Positions 9,243-17,528 of a stretch of DNA of 46,615 nucleotides are shown in pieces (position 1 is the stretch's first letter; the number at the start of each line of letters is the position of its first letter). The position numbers and the translations under genes are program-made. A model generated the notes under the pieces. It saw nothing but the letters and a program-made list of their open reading frames with translations, did no database searches and was not told where the DNA came from. Location of the stretch: positions 1 through 46,615 of the forward strand of contig MNWN01000003.1 in the NCBI GenBank assembly GCA_001872545.1, given 5' to 3'. The DNA comes from Parcubacteria group bacterium CG1_02_58_44 (GTDB lineage Bacteria; Patescibacteriota; Patescibacteriia; SG8-24).

Positions 9243-9687
9243 CGCAAAAATCACGGAGCGTCGGGGTATCGGACAGGCCCTGCGGCTGCGGCGCGTGCTG
9301 GCGCTGAATCTCGGCGTGCTGCTGCTGGTGGGCTGGGGATTCACCGGCGAGTTTTTGCGCGGACGGAGTATGGAGGAGGAAATCGGCCGTCTGGACGGGC
9401 AGGCCTCGGAGTTGGAGGACCGTAACGTCGAGCTGCGGCGGACGGCAGACCGACTGTCCGGTTCAGCCATGCTCGAGCGCGAGGCCCGCCTGAAGTTGAA
9501 CATGCGTCGTCCCGGCGAAAGCGTGGTCGTGGTCAAGTCCGAGGGTCCTAACGTACAGGGATACCTCTCGTCGGGCATTCCGGCGGCAGATTCCGGATCG
9601 GCCGGCGGTTCGTTTGCCGCGTTTCAAGTTTCCAATTATCATAAGTGGATAAGACATTTTTTTCCACATGATCAACCTTATGACTGA
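9229..9687 (+). CDS. Septum formation initiator family (FtsB/DivIC-like)
   Basis: One TM then coiled coil EEEIGRLDGQASELEDRNVELRRTADRL and LEREARLKLNMRRPGESVVVV. Confidence 0.75.
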   Translation: MMKANAKITERRGIGQALRLRRVLALNLGVLLLVGWGFTGEFLRGRSMEEEIGRLDGQASELEDRNVELRRTADRLSGSAMLEREARLKLNMRRPGESVVVVKSEGPNVQGYLSSGIPAADSGSAGGSFAAFQVSNYHKWIRHFFPHDQPYD

Positions 9688-10645
9688 GATAACGGAAAGG
9701 CCCGAGACCGAAGATACCCGTTCGGCTTCCAACGGCGCAATCAGGGGAATACTTTTGGGTTTGGGGGTGGCGGTCGTGCTGCTGCTGGTCGGTCTGGCTA
9801 TCCTGTTTACCGTCGGCATTTACCGTCTCGGCTGGGACGGTCCGATGGTCAAGAGCGTTCTGAAGGTAGTTCCATTTCCGGTGGCTATGGTCAACGGCGA
9901 GAGTCTGCGCTATTCCGAGCTCATCGAGGATACGGCGACTTTGCAGAGATTTTTCGATCAGCAGGTCAGCGACGGGGCCGACCCGTCGACCATCCCGAGC
10001 GACGAGGAGATCAGACAGAACGCCTTCGACCGTCTGGTCTATTCGACTGTCATGCGACAGGAGGCTAATCAGTACGACCTTGAGGTGACGAAGGAGGATA
10101 TAGAGTCCGAGTACGGACAGCTCGTCACTCAGATGGGCGGCGAGGACCAGGTCAAGGAAGAGCTTATCCAGCTTTACGGTTGGACTCCGGAGAAGTTCAA
10201 GGTCAAGATCCTGGTTCCGTACCTGCTGCAAAAGAAGTTGGGTCAGACAGTGCAGGCCGGTTCTGATGAGGCGATCGAACAGCGGAAAAAGGCGGAGGAC
10301 GTACTGGCCCAGCTGCGTGACGGCGCAGATTTCGGCGAGTTGGCCAAACAGTACAGTGACGATACGGCCTCGGGAGCCAACGGCGGCGACTTGGGCTGGT
10401 TTTCCCGCGGCATGATGGTCGGTCCGTTCGAGGATGCGGCCTTCTCGCTTGAGCCGGGGGTAGTGAGCGATTTGGTCGAGACGGATTTTGGACTGCATAT
10501 CATCATAGTCGACGACGTAAAGGAGGAGGACGGCGTGCGTACCGAGGTCAAGGCCAGACACATCCTGTTCTCTTCCCCTGACGTCAGCGAGTACATTCAG
10601 AAGAAAGTCGACGAGGCTAGGGTCAAGAAGTATATCGAAATCTAG
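9668..10645 (+). CDS. Peptidyl-prolyl isomerase, SurA/PrsA/parvulin type
   Basis: SurA-N-like helices, TM, GADFGELAKQYSDDTASGANGGDLGWFSRGMMVGPFEDAAFSL...FGLHIIIVDD. Confidence 0.9.
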   Translation: MINLMTEITERPETEDTRSASNGAIRGILLGLGVAVVLLLVGLAILFTVGIYRLGWDGPMVKSVLKVVPFPVAMVNGESLRYSELIEDTATLQRFFDQQVSDGADPSTIPSDEEIRQNAFDRLVYSTVMRQEANQYDLEVTKEDIESEYGQLVTQMGGEDQVKEELIQLYGWTPEKFKVKILVPYLLQKKLGQTVQAGSDEAIEQRKKAEDVLAQLRDGADFGELAKQYSDDTASGANGGDLGWFSRGMMVGPFEDAAFSLEPGVVSDLVETDFGLHIIIVDDVKEEDGVRTEVKARHILFSSPDVSEYIQKKVDEARVKKYIEI

Positions 10646-10675
10646 CCGGATTTCGTTGACCGTCTTCGATTGTAT

Positions 10676-10707
10676 AAAAAGCGGTCACTGTCATGGTGAC
10701 CGCTTTT
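10676..10707 (+). terminator. Intrinsic terminator (bidirectional form)
   Basis: AAAAAGCGGTCAC-TGTCATG-GTGACCGCTTTT. Confidence 0.75.
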
Positions 10708-10740
10708 GATTGCGAAGCTACACTTGATCGGTAAAGAAAC

Positions 10741-10767
10741 CACGGGCGTAAGCCAGGGGAGTGTCAT
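10741..10767 (+). mobile_element. Degenerate solo IS200/IS605-like right end
   Basis: CACGGGCGTAAGCCAGGGGAGTGTCAT; 23/27 identical to 29148-29174 and resembling the right end at 181-210. Confidence 0.4.
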
Positions 10768-10833
10768 CGGCGGCTCCTTGTAACACAAAACTCCGCTTTG
10801 GGCGGAGTCTTGTCGTGGAGCCACCTCCGGGGA
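10767..10833. repeat. 67-bp direct repeat copy 1 (tRNA-Thr 3' end plus its terminator)
   Basis: Identical to 11896-11962. Confidence 0.9.
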
Positions 10834-11081
10834 ATCTCACTGCTCGCGACGCGATTTCGTCGGCCGACCAAATCGCTGCTGCGCTTCCGGGAACCTTCGG
10901 GTTCCCGGACAAGCCCTCCTCCGCATCGTGGAGGACACCGGAACCGCTTTAGCCTTAAATGATGGTTCAGTGGCTATCCCGACGCTCACAGGGTCAGATT
11001 CGCTTTATCGGTAAAACAGACAAAAATGCCCACCCCTTTCTGTTGAGGTGGGCCAAGATCCGACCAACAGACACGGAAGGC

Positions 11082-11267
11082 TCAGAGACCGTAGTGCTCC
11101 GGCTCTCCGAACTTGTCGAACAGGTAGCGAAGCAGCGACTCGGGGGTCCGCATGGACCCGAGGGCTCTCTCCAGACTTTCCCCCACGGGAGCCGCCCCGC
11201 AAGGACCATACTTGGTCGGCTGGAAGGTCAGCCCCCAGTCGCTGGCGCGCAGGTCGCTGCTGCTCAT
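11082..11267 (-). CDS. Small hypothetical protein
   Basis: 61 aa ORF between the tRNA-Thr repeats, followed on the minus strand by a CCCACC/GGTGGG terminator-like hairpin. Confidence 0.4.
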   Translation of the reverse strand: MSSSDLRASDWGLTFQPTKYGPCGAAPVGESLERALGSMRTPESLLRYLFDKFGEPEHYGL

Positions 11268-11321
11268 GGCGTTCCTCTCAAGAATGAACCTGTCTTCGGG
11301 GCCGGACGCCTCGATGTTGAG

Positions 11322-11693
11322 TCAGAACCTCCACGAGATGTCGACTTCCGTATCGCCCACTCCGTAGGAGCCGCAAACAAAGCCGAAGAGCTTGAGGCAC
11401 CGCCAACTTGCGCGGGCGCTCGGGCCCCAGGCGTTTTTGTCCTTCTTGTCCTCCCCACAATCTCCGGCCACCGCCTCGAGATAGGCGACAAAACCTGGAT
11501 CAGCCAGAAGTCCGTCCAGGGAGGCCGAGGCACATCCCACCAGCTCCAGAAAGGGCTGAGTCAGCCTCAGTCGCAGCTCCTCCTGTTGTCGAACCTCCAG
11601 TTCCTCGCGTTCGAGCCGGGCCGCCCGTTCGGCCGCTGCCGCTTTCTCTTTCTCCTTTCTGACTGCTTCCCTTACTCTCCCAAAGACGCTCAT
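11322..11693 (-). CDS. Hypothetical protein, Lys/Glu/Ala coiled-coil N-terminus
   Basis: MSVFGRVREAVRKEKEKAAAAERAARLEREELEVRQQEEL...; start set to internal ATG at 11693. Confidence 0.5.
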   Translation of the reverse strand: MSVFGRVREAVRKEKEKAAAAERAARLEREELEVRQQEELRLRLTQPFLELVGCASASLDGLLADPGFVAYLEAVAGDCGEDKKDKNAWGPSARASWRCLKLFGFVCGSYGVGDTEVDISWRF

Positions 11694-11817
11694 GCTCTCC
11701 TCCCGCGTCCGGACAGAAACCGGACGTCGAGACACCTTAACACCGTCGTTCTTGGCTGTCAACGGACTTTGTAGAATGTTCCCAGTTCCAAGTCGCGTGT
11801 GGGGTCAACGAAAAAAC

Positions 11818-11839
11818 GCCCATTTTAAGGGCATTTTTT
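11818..11839. terminator. Bidirectional intrinsic terminator
   Basis: AAAAAAC-GCCC-ATTTTAA-GGGC-ATTTTTTT. Confidence 0.6.
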
Positions 11840-11895
11840 TCTTGGCTCCGCAGGTGGGAACCTCCCGGTTCCCACCACCTCCCCGTTCGATCTCC

Positions 11896-11962
11896 TCGGC
11901 GGCTCCTTGTAACACAAAACTCCGCTTTGGGCGGAGTCTTGTCGTGGAGCCACCTCCGGGGA
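11896..11962. repeat. 67-bp direct repeat copy 2 (overlaps tRNA-Thr 3' end)
   Basis: Identical to 10767-10833; contains the minus-strand terminator ACTCCGCCCAAAGCGGAGTTTTG. Confidence 0.9.
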
Positions 11963-12020
11963 TCGAACCCGGGACCTCTGCTTTACGAAAGCATTGCTCT
12001 GCCAGCTGAGCTAAGGTGGC
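11948..12020 (-). tRNA. tRNA-Thr(CGT)
   Basis: GCCACCTTAGCTCAGCTGGCAGAGCAATGCTTTCGTAAAGCAGAGGTCCCGGGTTCGATCCCCGGAGGTGGCT-CCA; loop TTCGTAA. Confidence 0.95.
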
Positions 12021-12022
12021 AC

Positions 12023-12364
12023 TTATTTTTTCTCCCGTTTGTTTTGGCTGTCGATTCTTTTTTCGAGTTCGTCCATCGTTCGCAGGAACGAATATTCTAG
12101 ATCCACACCATACTTGTCGGCTAGGATCATGATCGACCAGAGACAATCGGACAGTTCGTGTTCGAACTTTTCGTCCATTTCCTCGATGTCCCTGATGCCC
12201 TCCTTGGCCATCACGAGCTTCATCAGGTCACCAACATCTCCGACAAAACCGATCGCTAGGTCTTTACCCGACCACTCATGACCGTACCGGATTTTTTCCA
12301 ACTTGGCGTACTTTCGGCGAACTTCCCGGGCCCTTTCTTTTAGATCTTTGATTTCCATATGCAT
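12023..12364 (-). CDS. MazG-like nucleotide pyrophosphohydrolase
   Basis: GFVGDVGDLMKLVMAKEGIRD...DEKFEHELSDCLWSIMILADKYGVDLEYSF, all-alpha NTP-PPase pattern. Confidence 0.75.
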   Translation of the reverse strand: MHMEIKDLKERAREVRRKYAKLEKIRYGHEWSGKDLAIGFVGDVGDLMKLVMAKEGIRDIEEMDEKFEHELSDCLWSIMILADKYGVDLEYSFLRTMDELEKRIDSQNKREKK

Positions 12365-12376
12365 AAGTCTCCGTGG

Positions 12377-12447
12377 AGCGGGGTACGGGAATCGAACCCG
12401 CGTTGCCTGCTTGGGAAGCAGGTGTTCTGCCATTGAACTAACCCCGC
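12377..12447 (-). tRNA. tRNA-Gly(CCC)
   Basis: GCGGGGTTAGTTCAATGGCAGAACACCTGCTTCCCAAGCAGGCAACGCGGGTTCGATTCCCGTACCCCGCT-CCA. Confidence 0.95.
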
Positions 12448-12615
12448 AGCTGTTCGACGGCTTTGTCGCCTAGCCGCACCGAATGTGCGGCTTCGTTGCC
12501 CGGGTTGGCGCCCGGTCCTGCACTAGTTCGGACCGTTCGGCGCTCGCGTGTTCGCATCTGGACGGACACTCACCGCTCGCTGCCAACCCTTCTCCTTCCC
12601 TTCGGTTTTTTGGAT

Positions 12616-12684
12616 AAGCGGTAGGGCAGTCGAACCGCGTTGCCTGCTTGGGAAGCAGGTGTTCTGCCATTGAACTAACCCCGC
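12616..12684 (-). pseudogene. Degenerate tRNA-Gly copy with intact 5' part and decayed 3' part
   Basis: 5' flank, D arm, anticodon arm identical to tRNA-Gly; T arm and acceptor 3' strand mutated (TTCGACTGCCCTACCGCT). Confidence 0.8.
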
Positions 12685-12874
12685 AGCTGTTCGACGGTTT
12701 TTCGTTCAGTCGTCAGCCTTGTCGGCCAGCAAATGCCTGATGCGCAGCTTCTTCACCTGTACCCGCAACGTCACGTATTATATACTTATCTTGATGCTTT
12801 GCAAGTCTGGAGTCGGGTCCGGTTTTGGGACCGATTTTGAAGTCCGTTTCCGGCTTACATAATCGATTCGGAGG

Positions 12875-13555
12875 ATGATTCGCCTGAAGAACGTGTCGAA
12901 AACCTATCCGGGGAATATCGTCGGCCTGCAGAACGTTAATCTGCACATCAGGCCAGGCGAATTCGTTTCTGTCGTCGGGCAGAGCGGTACCGGAAAGACC
13001 ACATTGGTCAAGCTCCTCATTTCCGAGGAGCGTCCGACCAGCGGCCAGATCGTGATCGGAGGCTGGGACATCTCGTCGGTCAGGTCCTCGGAGGTTCCGC
13101 TGCTGCGTCGTCAGATCGGCGTCGTCTTTCAGGACTTCAAGCTGCTGCCCAAGAAGACCGTCTACGAGAACGTGGCTTTTGCGCTGGAGGTGGCGGGAGT
13201 CCGGTCCAGCCGCATCAGGGCCATCGTACCGCAGGCGCTCAAGATCGTCGGTTTGACCGACAAGGCCGACCGGTTTCCGAGACAGGTTTCCGGCGGCGAA
13301 CAGCAGCGCGTCGTCATCGCCCGTTCTCTGGTGCACCGTCCCAAGATCATCGTGGCAGATGAGCCGACCGGCAACCTAGATTCGATCAACACTTGGGAGA
13401 TCATCGACCTGCTGCGTCGCATCAACGGGTTCGGGACGACGGTCATGCTGGTCACCCATAACCGTGAGGTGGTCAATTCGCTGCAGCGACGGGTCATAAC
13501 CATCGATCGGGGGCTGGTAGTCTCCGACGTCGAGGAAGGCAAGTACGTCCTATGA
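12875..13555 (+). CDS. ftsE: Cell division ATP-binding protein FtsE
   Basis: [46 protein letters not shown]; adjacent to FtsX. Confidence 0.92.
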   Translation: MIRLKNVSKTYPGNIVGLQNVNLHIRPGEFVSVVGQSGTGKTTLVKLLISEERPTSGQIVIGGWDISSVRSSEVPLLRRQIGVVFQDFKLLPKKTVYENVAFALEVAGVRSSRIRAIVPQALKIVGLTDKADRFPRQVSGGEQQRVVIARSLVHRPKIIVADEPTGNLDSINTWEIIDLLRRINGFGTTVMLVTHNREVVNSLQRRVITIDRGLVVSDVEEGKYVL

Positions 13556-14469
13556 AGCTTTCGTTCCCGATGAGGATCGTGAGGTTCGGTGTCCAGGATT
13601 TCTTCCGCAATTTTTGGCTGTCCGCGGCGACGGTCAGTGTGCTGACACTGACCGTCATATCCATCAATGCCCTGGTCCTGATGAACGTCCTCGGAAAGAT
13701 CGCAGTCACGGTCGTCGAGTCCAAGATCGACGCGAGCGTTCATTTCCGTCAGGACGTCGACGAGAGCCGGGTGAAGACGGTTCGGGTCGCCCTGTTGAGC
13801 CTGCCGGAAGTGAAGGAAGTCGAGTACGTCCCTCCGGAGGAGGCACTGCAGCGGTTCCGTAACGCCAACGGTGAGGGGTCCGAGCTGGTCGAGTCACTCG
13901 AGGAGATTGAGGGCAACCCGTTCGGTGCCACGTTGGTCATCCGGGCACACGACACTTCCGGCTACGCTGCAGTCATGCATACCCTGAACCAGCCGCTGTT
14001 CGCCGGCCTGATCGAGGAAAAGGACTTCTCCGACTACGATGCTATGGTCTCACGTCTCAATGCCATCACCGGAAAGTTGGAGGTGTTCCTGCTGGCTGTC
14101 ACTTGCGCATTCGGTGCGATCGCCCTGATGATCGTGATGAATGCGGTTCGCGTCTCGGTCTACACCCATCGGGAGGAAATATCCATCATGCGGCTGGTCG
14201 GTGCGTCCAATTGGTTCATACGCGGTCCGTTCTATGTAGAGGCGTTTATCTGGACCCTACTGTCGGTCGGGATGACCGTTCTGATTCTCTTTCCGTCGTT
14301 GGCGTTCGCTCAGCCGTTTCTTCAGCGGTTCTTCGGCTCCGGTTCGGTCGATCTGGTCTCTTTCTATGCCGTCAACCTGCTGCCGCTCGTCGGACTGCAG
14401 GCGGCCGGGGTCGCGTTCATGACGCTCGTGACCACTAAGCTGGCCACGGCCAGGTACCTGCGTGTCTAG
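13552..14469 (+). CDS. ftsX: Cell division permease FtsX
   Basis: Overlaps ftsE by 4 nt; FtsX-type topology and [23 protein letters not shown]. Confidence 0.92.
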   Translation: MKLSFPMRIVRFGVQDFFRNFWLSAATVSVLTLTVISINALVLMNVLGKIAVTVVESKIDASVHFRQDVDESRVKTVRVALLSLPEVKEVEYVPPEEALQRFRNANGEGSELVESLEEIEGNPFGATLVIRAHDTSGYAAVMHTLNQPLFAGLIEEKDFSDYDAMVSRLNAITGKLEVFLLAVTCAFGAIALMIVMNAVRVSVYTHREEISIMRLVGASNWFIRGPFYVEAFIWTLLSVGMTVLILFPSLAFAQPFLQRFFGSGSVDLVSFYAVNLLPLVGLQAAGVAFMTLVTTKLATARYLRV

Positions 14470-15172
14470 TATGTTCGGCTGGTGCAGAAGGCCAAAATCG
14501 GACGGAACGGTGTTTTTCCTTTTCATTGCCGGATTGGGGACGATCATCTTGGCGTCGGCGATATTGGGGACTGTCCTCGACCGTCGATTGGCTGTCGGCG
14601 ACGATCCGGACATCGTGGCGCTGCTCGGCCGGGGTTTGAACCATGATGAGGTGACGGGAGTCGAGTATCTGGCAATCGAGCCGGTTTCCGACACGCTGCT
14701 GGTCTACGCCTACGTGATCGGCGGACAGCGTCGCGCAGCGCTGGTCGGCTGGGATCGGCAGGCCGGCAGCTATCGGCTCTACGACGACTTGAGTCTTGAT
14801 TTTGACGGCGCACTCGATGTGGAGCTCCGGTCCGAAGCCGTCGTTCAGCGCGATAGGACGCAGGTCATACGAATCTCTGTTGGCAGCAATGTCGGCGAGT
14901 CGGTGGCCTGGGTCGGCACGGACGGGACGAAGCTCTTCGTCTACTCGATCTGCGATTCGGACGAGGACTGCGGTCAGACCATGGTCGTGACCGGTTCCGA
15001 TGACCTGAACCTTCAGGACGTCACCGGTGACGGGCAGGCTGAGCTGCTCGTCAGCAGGGCCGACGGGACAGCCGATGTAGATGTCTATTCTTGGCATTCG
15101 GTTCGGCTTCAGTACGACCAGTCGCTGACCGTGGCCTTGAACTCTCGGGCGGGGATGTTTCCCGAACCGTAG
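14462..15172 (+). CDS. Membrane-anchored hypothetical protein
   Basis: N-terminal TM, extracytoplasmic beta-rich region with VTGDGQAELLVSRADGTADVDVY; GTG 14462 or ATG 14471. Confidence 0.55.
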   Translation: MSSMFGWCRRPKSDGTVFFLFIAGLGTIILASAILGTVLDRRLAVGDDPDIVALLGRGLNHDEVTGVEYLAIEPVSDTLLVYAYVIGGQRRAALVGWDRQAGSYRLYDDLSLDFDGALDVELRSEAVVQRDRTQVIRISVGSNVGESVAWVGTDGTKLFVYSICDSDEDCGQTMVVTGSDDLNLQDVTGDGQAELLVSRADGTADVDVYSWHSVRLQYDQSLTVALNSRAGMFPEP

Positions 15173-15249
15173 TCTCGACGTGGGTAGCCTCCGCCCGGGT
15201 TGATCTGGACGGTTTTTTGATATAAGCTCTGACCGAACCGAAGTGAACC

Positions 15250-15277
15250 GTTCATCTATTCGGGGGTCGTCCAATGG
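15250..15277 (+). repeat. Partial duplicate of tRNA-Gln 5' end and upstream flank
   Basis: GTTCATCTATTCGGGGGTCGTCCAATGG identical to 15413-15440. Confidence 0.9.
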
Positions 15278-15422
15278 GTCGTCCGAAGCGTGGCCGCGAG
15301 CTGGCGCAGCGGCCGAGCCGGACGACGGGCGACAAAAGTCGCCCGGGCAAAGCAAGGTTCAGTTTTTTGATCGAGGCTCTGCCGAGAGATATTCGTCGGT
15401 CAGTCCAAAAAGGTTCATCTAT

Positions 15423-15493
15423 TCGGGGGTCGTCCAATGGTAGGACAGCGGCCTTTGAAGCCGTCAATCCAGGTTCGAATCCTGGCCCCCGAA
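15423..15493 (+). tRNA. tRNA-Gln(TTG)
   Basis: TCGGGGGTCGTCCAATGGTAGGACAGCGGCCTTTGAAGCCGTCAATCCAGGTTCGAATCCTGGCCCCCGAA-CCA; loop CTTTGAA. Confidence 0.95.
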
Positions 15494-15664
15494 CCAAACC
15501 CAAGTTTCATGGACAGTCACAGAACTGGGATTTGATCCTGACTCCGATCGGGGGTCCAGCGATTTGAGACAAGATACGATGCAATGGAGATCGCAAGGCA
15601 AACAGAGGCAATTCCGTCCGTGTGGCATGCCTCTCGAAACCATTCCTCCGAGCTAAACTGACTT

Positions 15665-16141
15665 ATGAAAACCAGAAACGTCATAAAATTTTTTGTGGCC
15701 GTCGTCGTCTCCCAACTGGCCGGAGCCGTCGGCGCGCTGTTTACTGTCTCGTCCGTTTCGACCTGGTACACGGAACTGACCAAGCCAGCTTTTACTCCGC
15801 CGGGCTGGATTTTCGGTCCGGTCTGGACGATGCTTTATCTGCTGATGGGGGTTGCGGCCTTCCTGGTCTGGAAGGAGGGCTGGAGCCGGAACGGTGTCCG
15901 GTTGGCGCTGGGCCTCTTTCTGTTGCAGTTGGCGCTGAACGCTCTCTGGTCGGTGATCTTCTTCGGTCGGAATTTTGTTGGGTGGGCGTTCATCGAGATA
16001 ATTCTTTTGTGGTTGGCTATACTTTCGACGGCACTGTCCTTCAGACGGATTTCCCGTACCGCCTTCTGGCTGATGCTGCCGTATCTGCTGTGGGTGAGCT
16101 TTGCCGGATATCTAAACATTTCGATTTGGTTACTTAATTAG
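15665..16141 (+). CDS. tspO: TspO/MBR family protein
   Basis: WYTELTKPAFTPPGWIFGPVWTMLYLLMG and LNALWSVIFFG, canonical TspO motifs. Confidence 0.95.
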   Translation: MKTRNVIKFFVAVVVSQLAGAVGALFTVSSVSTWYTELTKPAFTPPGWIFGPVWTMLYLLMGVAAFLVWKEGWSRNGVRLALGLFLLQLALNALWSVIFFGRNFVGWAFIEIILLWLAILSTALSFRRISRTAFWLMLPYLLWVSFAGYLNISIWLLN

Positions 16142-16278
16142 CCTTGTTTGGCTGTGGATAACCTAAAGTTGAACCATTTTTTTGTCGAGACGTTTGATTG
16201 CCTGGTTTTCGGTCCAGTCTGGACAGTCCGTTTCTTGAATATTTCCCGTCGCAGAGTTATGGCTTCCTTACTTTTTTC

Positions 16279-16309
16279 GCCACCCACCCTCCGTGGGTGG
16301 CCCTTCTTT
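16279..16309 (+). terminator. Intrinsic terminator
   Basis: GCCACCCAC-CCTCC-GTGGGTGGC then CCTTCTTT. Confidence 0.6.
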
Positions 16310-16420
16310 GTGTATTCGGTGGCCTGCCGAAACATCTGTCTGTACTTGTGGAAAGAAAGACGGGTATTATCTGTCGTTACCTTGACCGCAGCAGCCGAAC
16401 GACCTTTAATTACCTGAGTT

Positions 16421-16747
16421 ATGAGTTGGCCTTGGCGGACGGCAGCAGCGCCGTCGGGAATAGATGCGGAGATCGAGACGACGCCCCATTTCCATGTCTT
16501 CATGGTTCGGTGCGCCGACGGTTCGCTTTTCACCGGCGTGACTTTCGAGTTGGACGACACGCTCCTGAAGATCAATTCGGGCCGGGGACCGCAGTATACT
16601 CGGACGCGCTGTCCGGCCTTTCTCGTCTATAGTGAGGAGTTCATGAACGTGTCCGATGCAGAACGAAGGGCGGAATCCATTCGGCAGCTCGGACGTCGGG
16701 ACAAGGAAGGATTGCTGTCCGAGTCGTCGTTGGCGGTGCTGGAGTAG
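16421..16747 (+). CDS. GIY-YIG-like (UPF0213) protein, degenerate active site
   Basis: HVFMVRCADGSLFTGVTFELDDTLLKINSGRGPQYTRTRCPAFLVYSEEF resembles URI-type GIY-YIG domains. Confidence 0.75.
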   Translation: MSWPWRTAAAPSGIDAEIETTPHFHVFMVRCADGSLFTGVTFELDDTLLKINSGRGPQYTRTRCPAFLVYSEEFMNVSDAERRAESIRQLGRRDKEGLLSESSLAVLE

Positions 16748-16757
16748 GGCTGGTTAG

Positions 16758-16777
16758 GGCGACCTCGGTCGCCTTTT
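16758..16777 (+). terminator. Intrinsic terminator
   Basis: GGCGACC-TC-GGTCGCC-TTTT. Confidence 0.65.
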
Positions 16778-16839
16778 GAGTTTGTGTGCTGGGGAAACGA
16801 GGCCTATACTTAAGCCCGTCAAGTTAATTCGACAACGGA

Positions 16840-17490
16840 ATGAAGATGGACGACAGAACGCATAAGACACGACGTCAGAAGGTGAACCACATCATACTGA
16901 CGATGATCAACACTGACCTGCTGTTCTATCTGGCGGTAGGGCTGACCGGGCCGATCATCGCGATCTTCTATTCCGATCACATACGTGGCGGTAGCGTGGC
17001 CCTGGCCGGTTTGGCAGCGGCGATATTTTGGGTAGTCAAGTCGGTGGTTCAGGTACCGGTATCAATCTACGCTGACCGTCATCCCGGCGAGATCGACGAC
17101 TATACCATGATGCTAGTCGGATTTACGTTGGCTGCTGTGGTTCCACTCTTATACTTTTTGTTCGTGACGGAAGTGTGGCAAGTGCTGTTGATGCAGTCCA
17201 TCAGCGGGGTGGCCTATGGTTTGAGCGTTCCGACGTACCTTTCGATATTTTCTCGTCACATAGACAAGAAAAAGGAAAGTTTTGAATGGACTCTGCAGAG
17301 CAACGCTGTCGGTTTGGGCTATGCTTGTGCTTCCGCCCTAGGCGGTCTTTTGGCGCAGTATTTCGGTTTTCGTGTTCTGTTTTTGATAGCCTCGATAGTC
17401 ATGTTTCTGGCTTCGGTCATGCTGCTGTTCATTCGAAGCGACATAATAATTCGGACCGTCTGGAGTTGGCGTCTGCCGAGACGAATTTGA
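16840..17490 (+). CDS. MFS-like membrane protein, about half size
   Basis: 216 aa, roughly six hydrophobic segments: NTDLLFYLAVGLTGPIIAIFYSDHI...; ISGVAYGLSVPTYLSIFSRH. Confidence 0.65.
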   Translation: MKMDDRTHKTRRQKVNHIILTMINTDLLFYLAVGLTGPIIAIFYSDHIRGGSVALAGLAAAIFWVVKSVVQVPVSIYADRHPGEIDDYTMMLVGFTLAAVVPLLYFLFVTEVWQVLLMQSISGVAYGLSVPTYLSIFSRHIDKKKESFEWTLQSNAVGLGYACASALGGLLAQYFGFRVLFLIASIVMFLASVMLLFIRSDIIIRTVWSWRLPRRI

Positions 17491-17528
17491 CCGGCACCGG
17501 TCTCCCTTCCAAAAATTGATCCTCATCT

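Noticed and set aside
12470-12670. 66-aa ORF MAEHLLPKQATRFDCPTAYPK...
   Set aside because: Reads through the pseudo-tRNA-Gly and structured insert; typical tRNA-derived spurious ORF.
12385-12697. Intron-split tRNA-Gly
   Set aside because: The duplicated part includes the 5' flank and a whole tRNA-Gly is present, so a group I intron is not needed.
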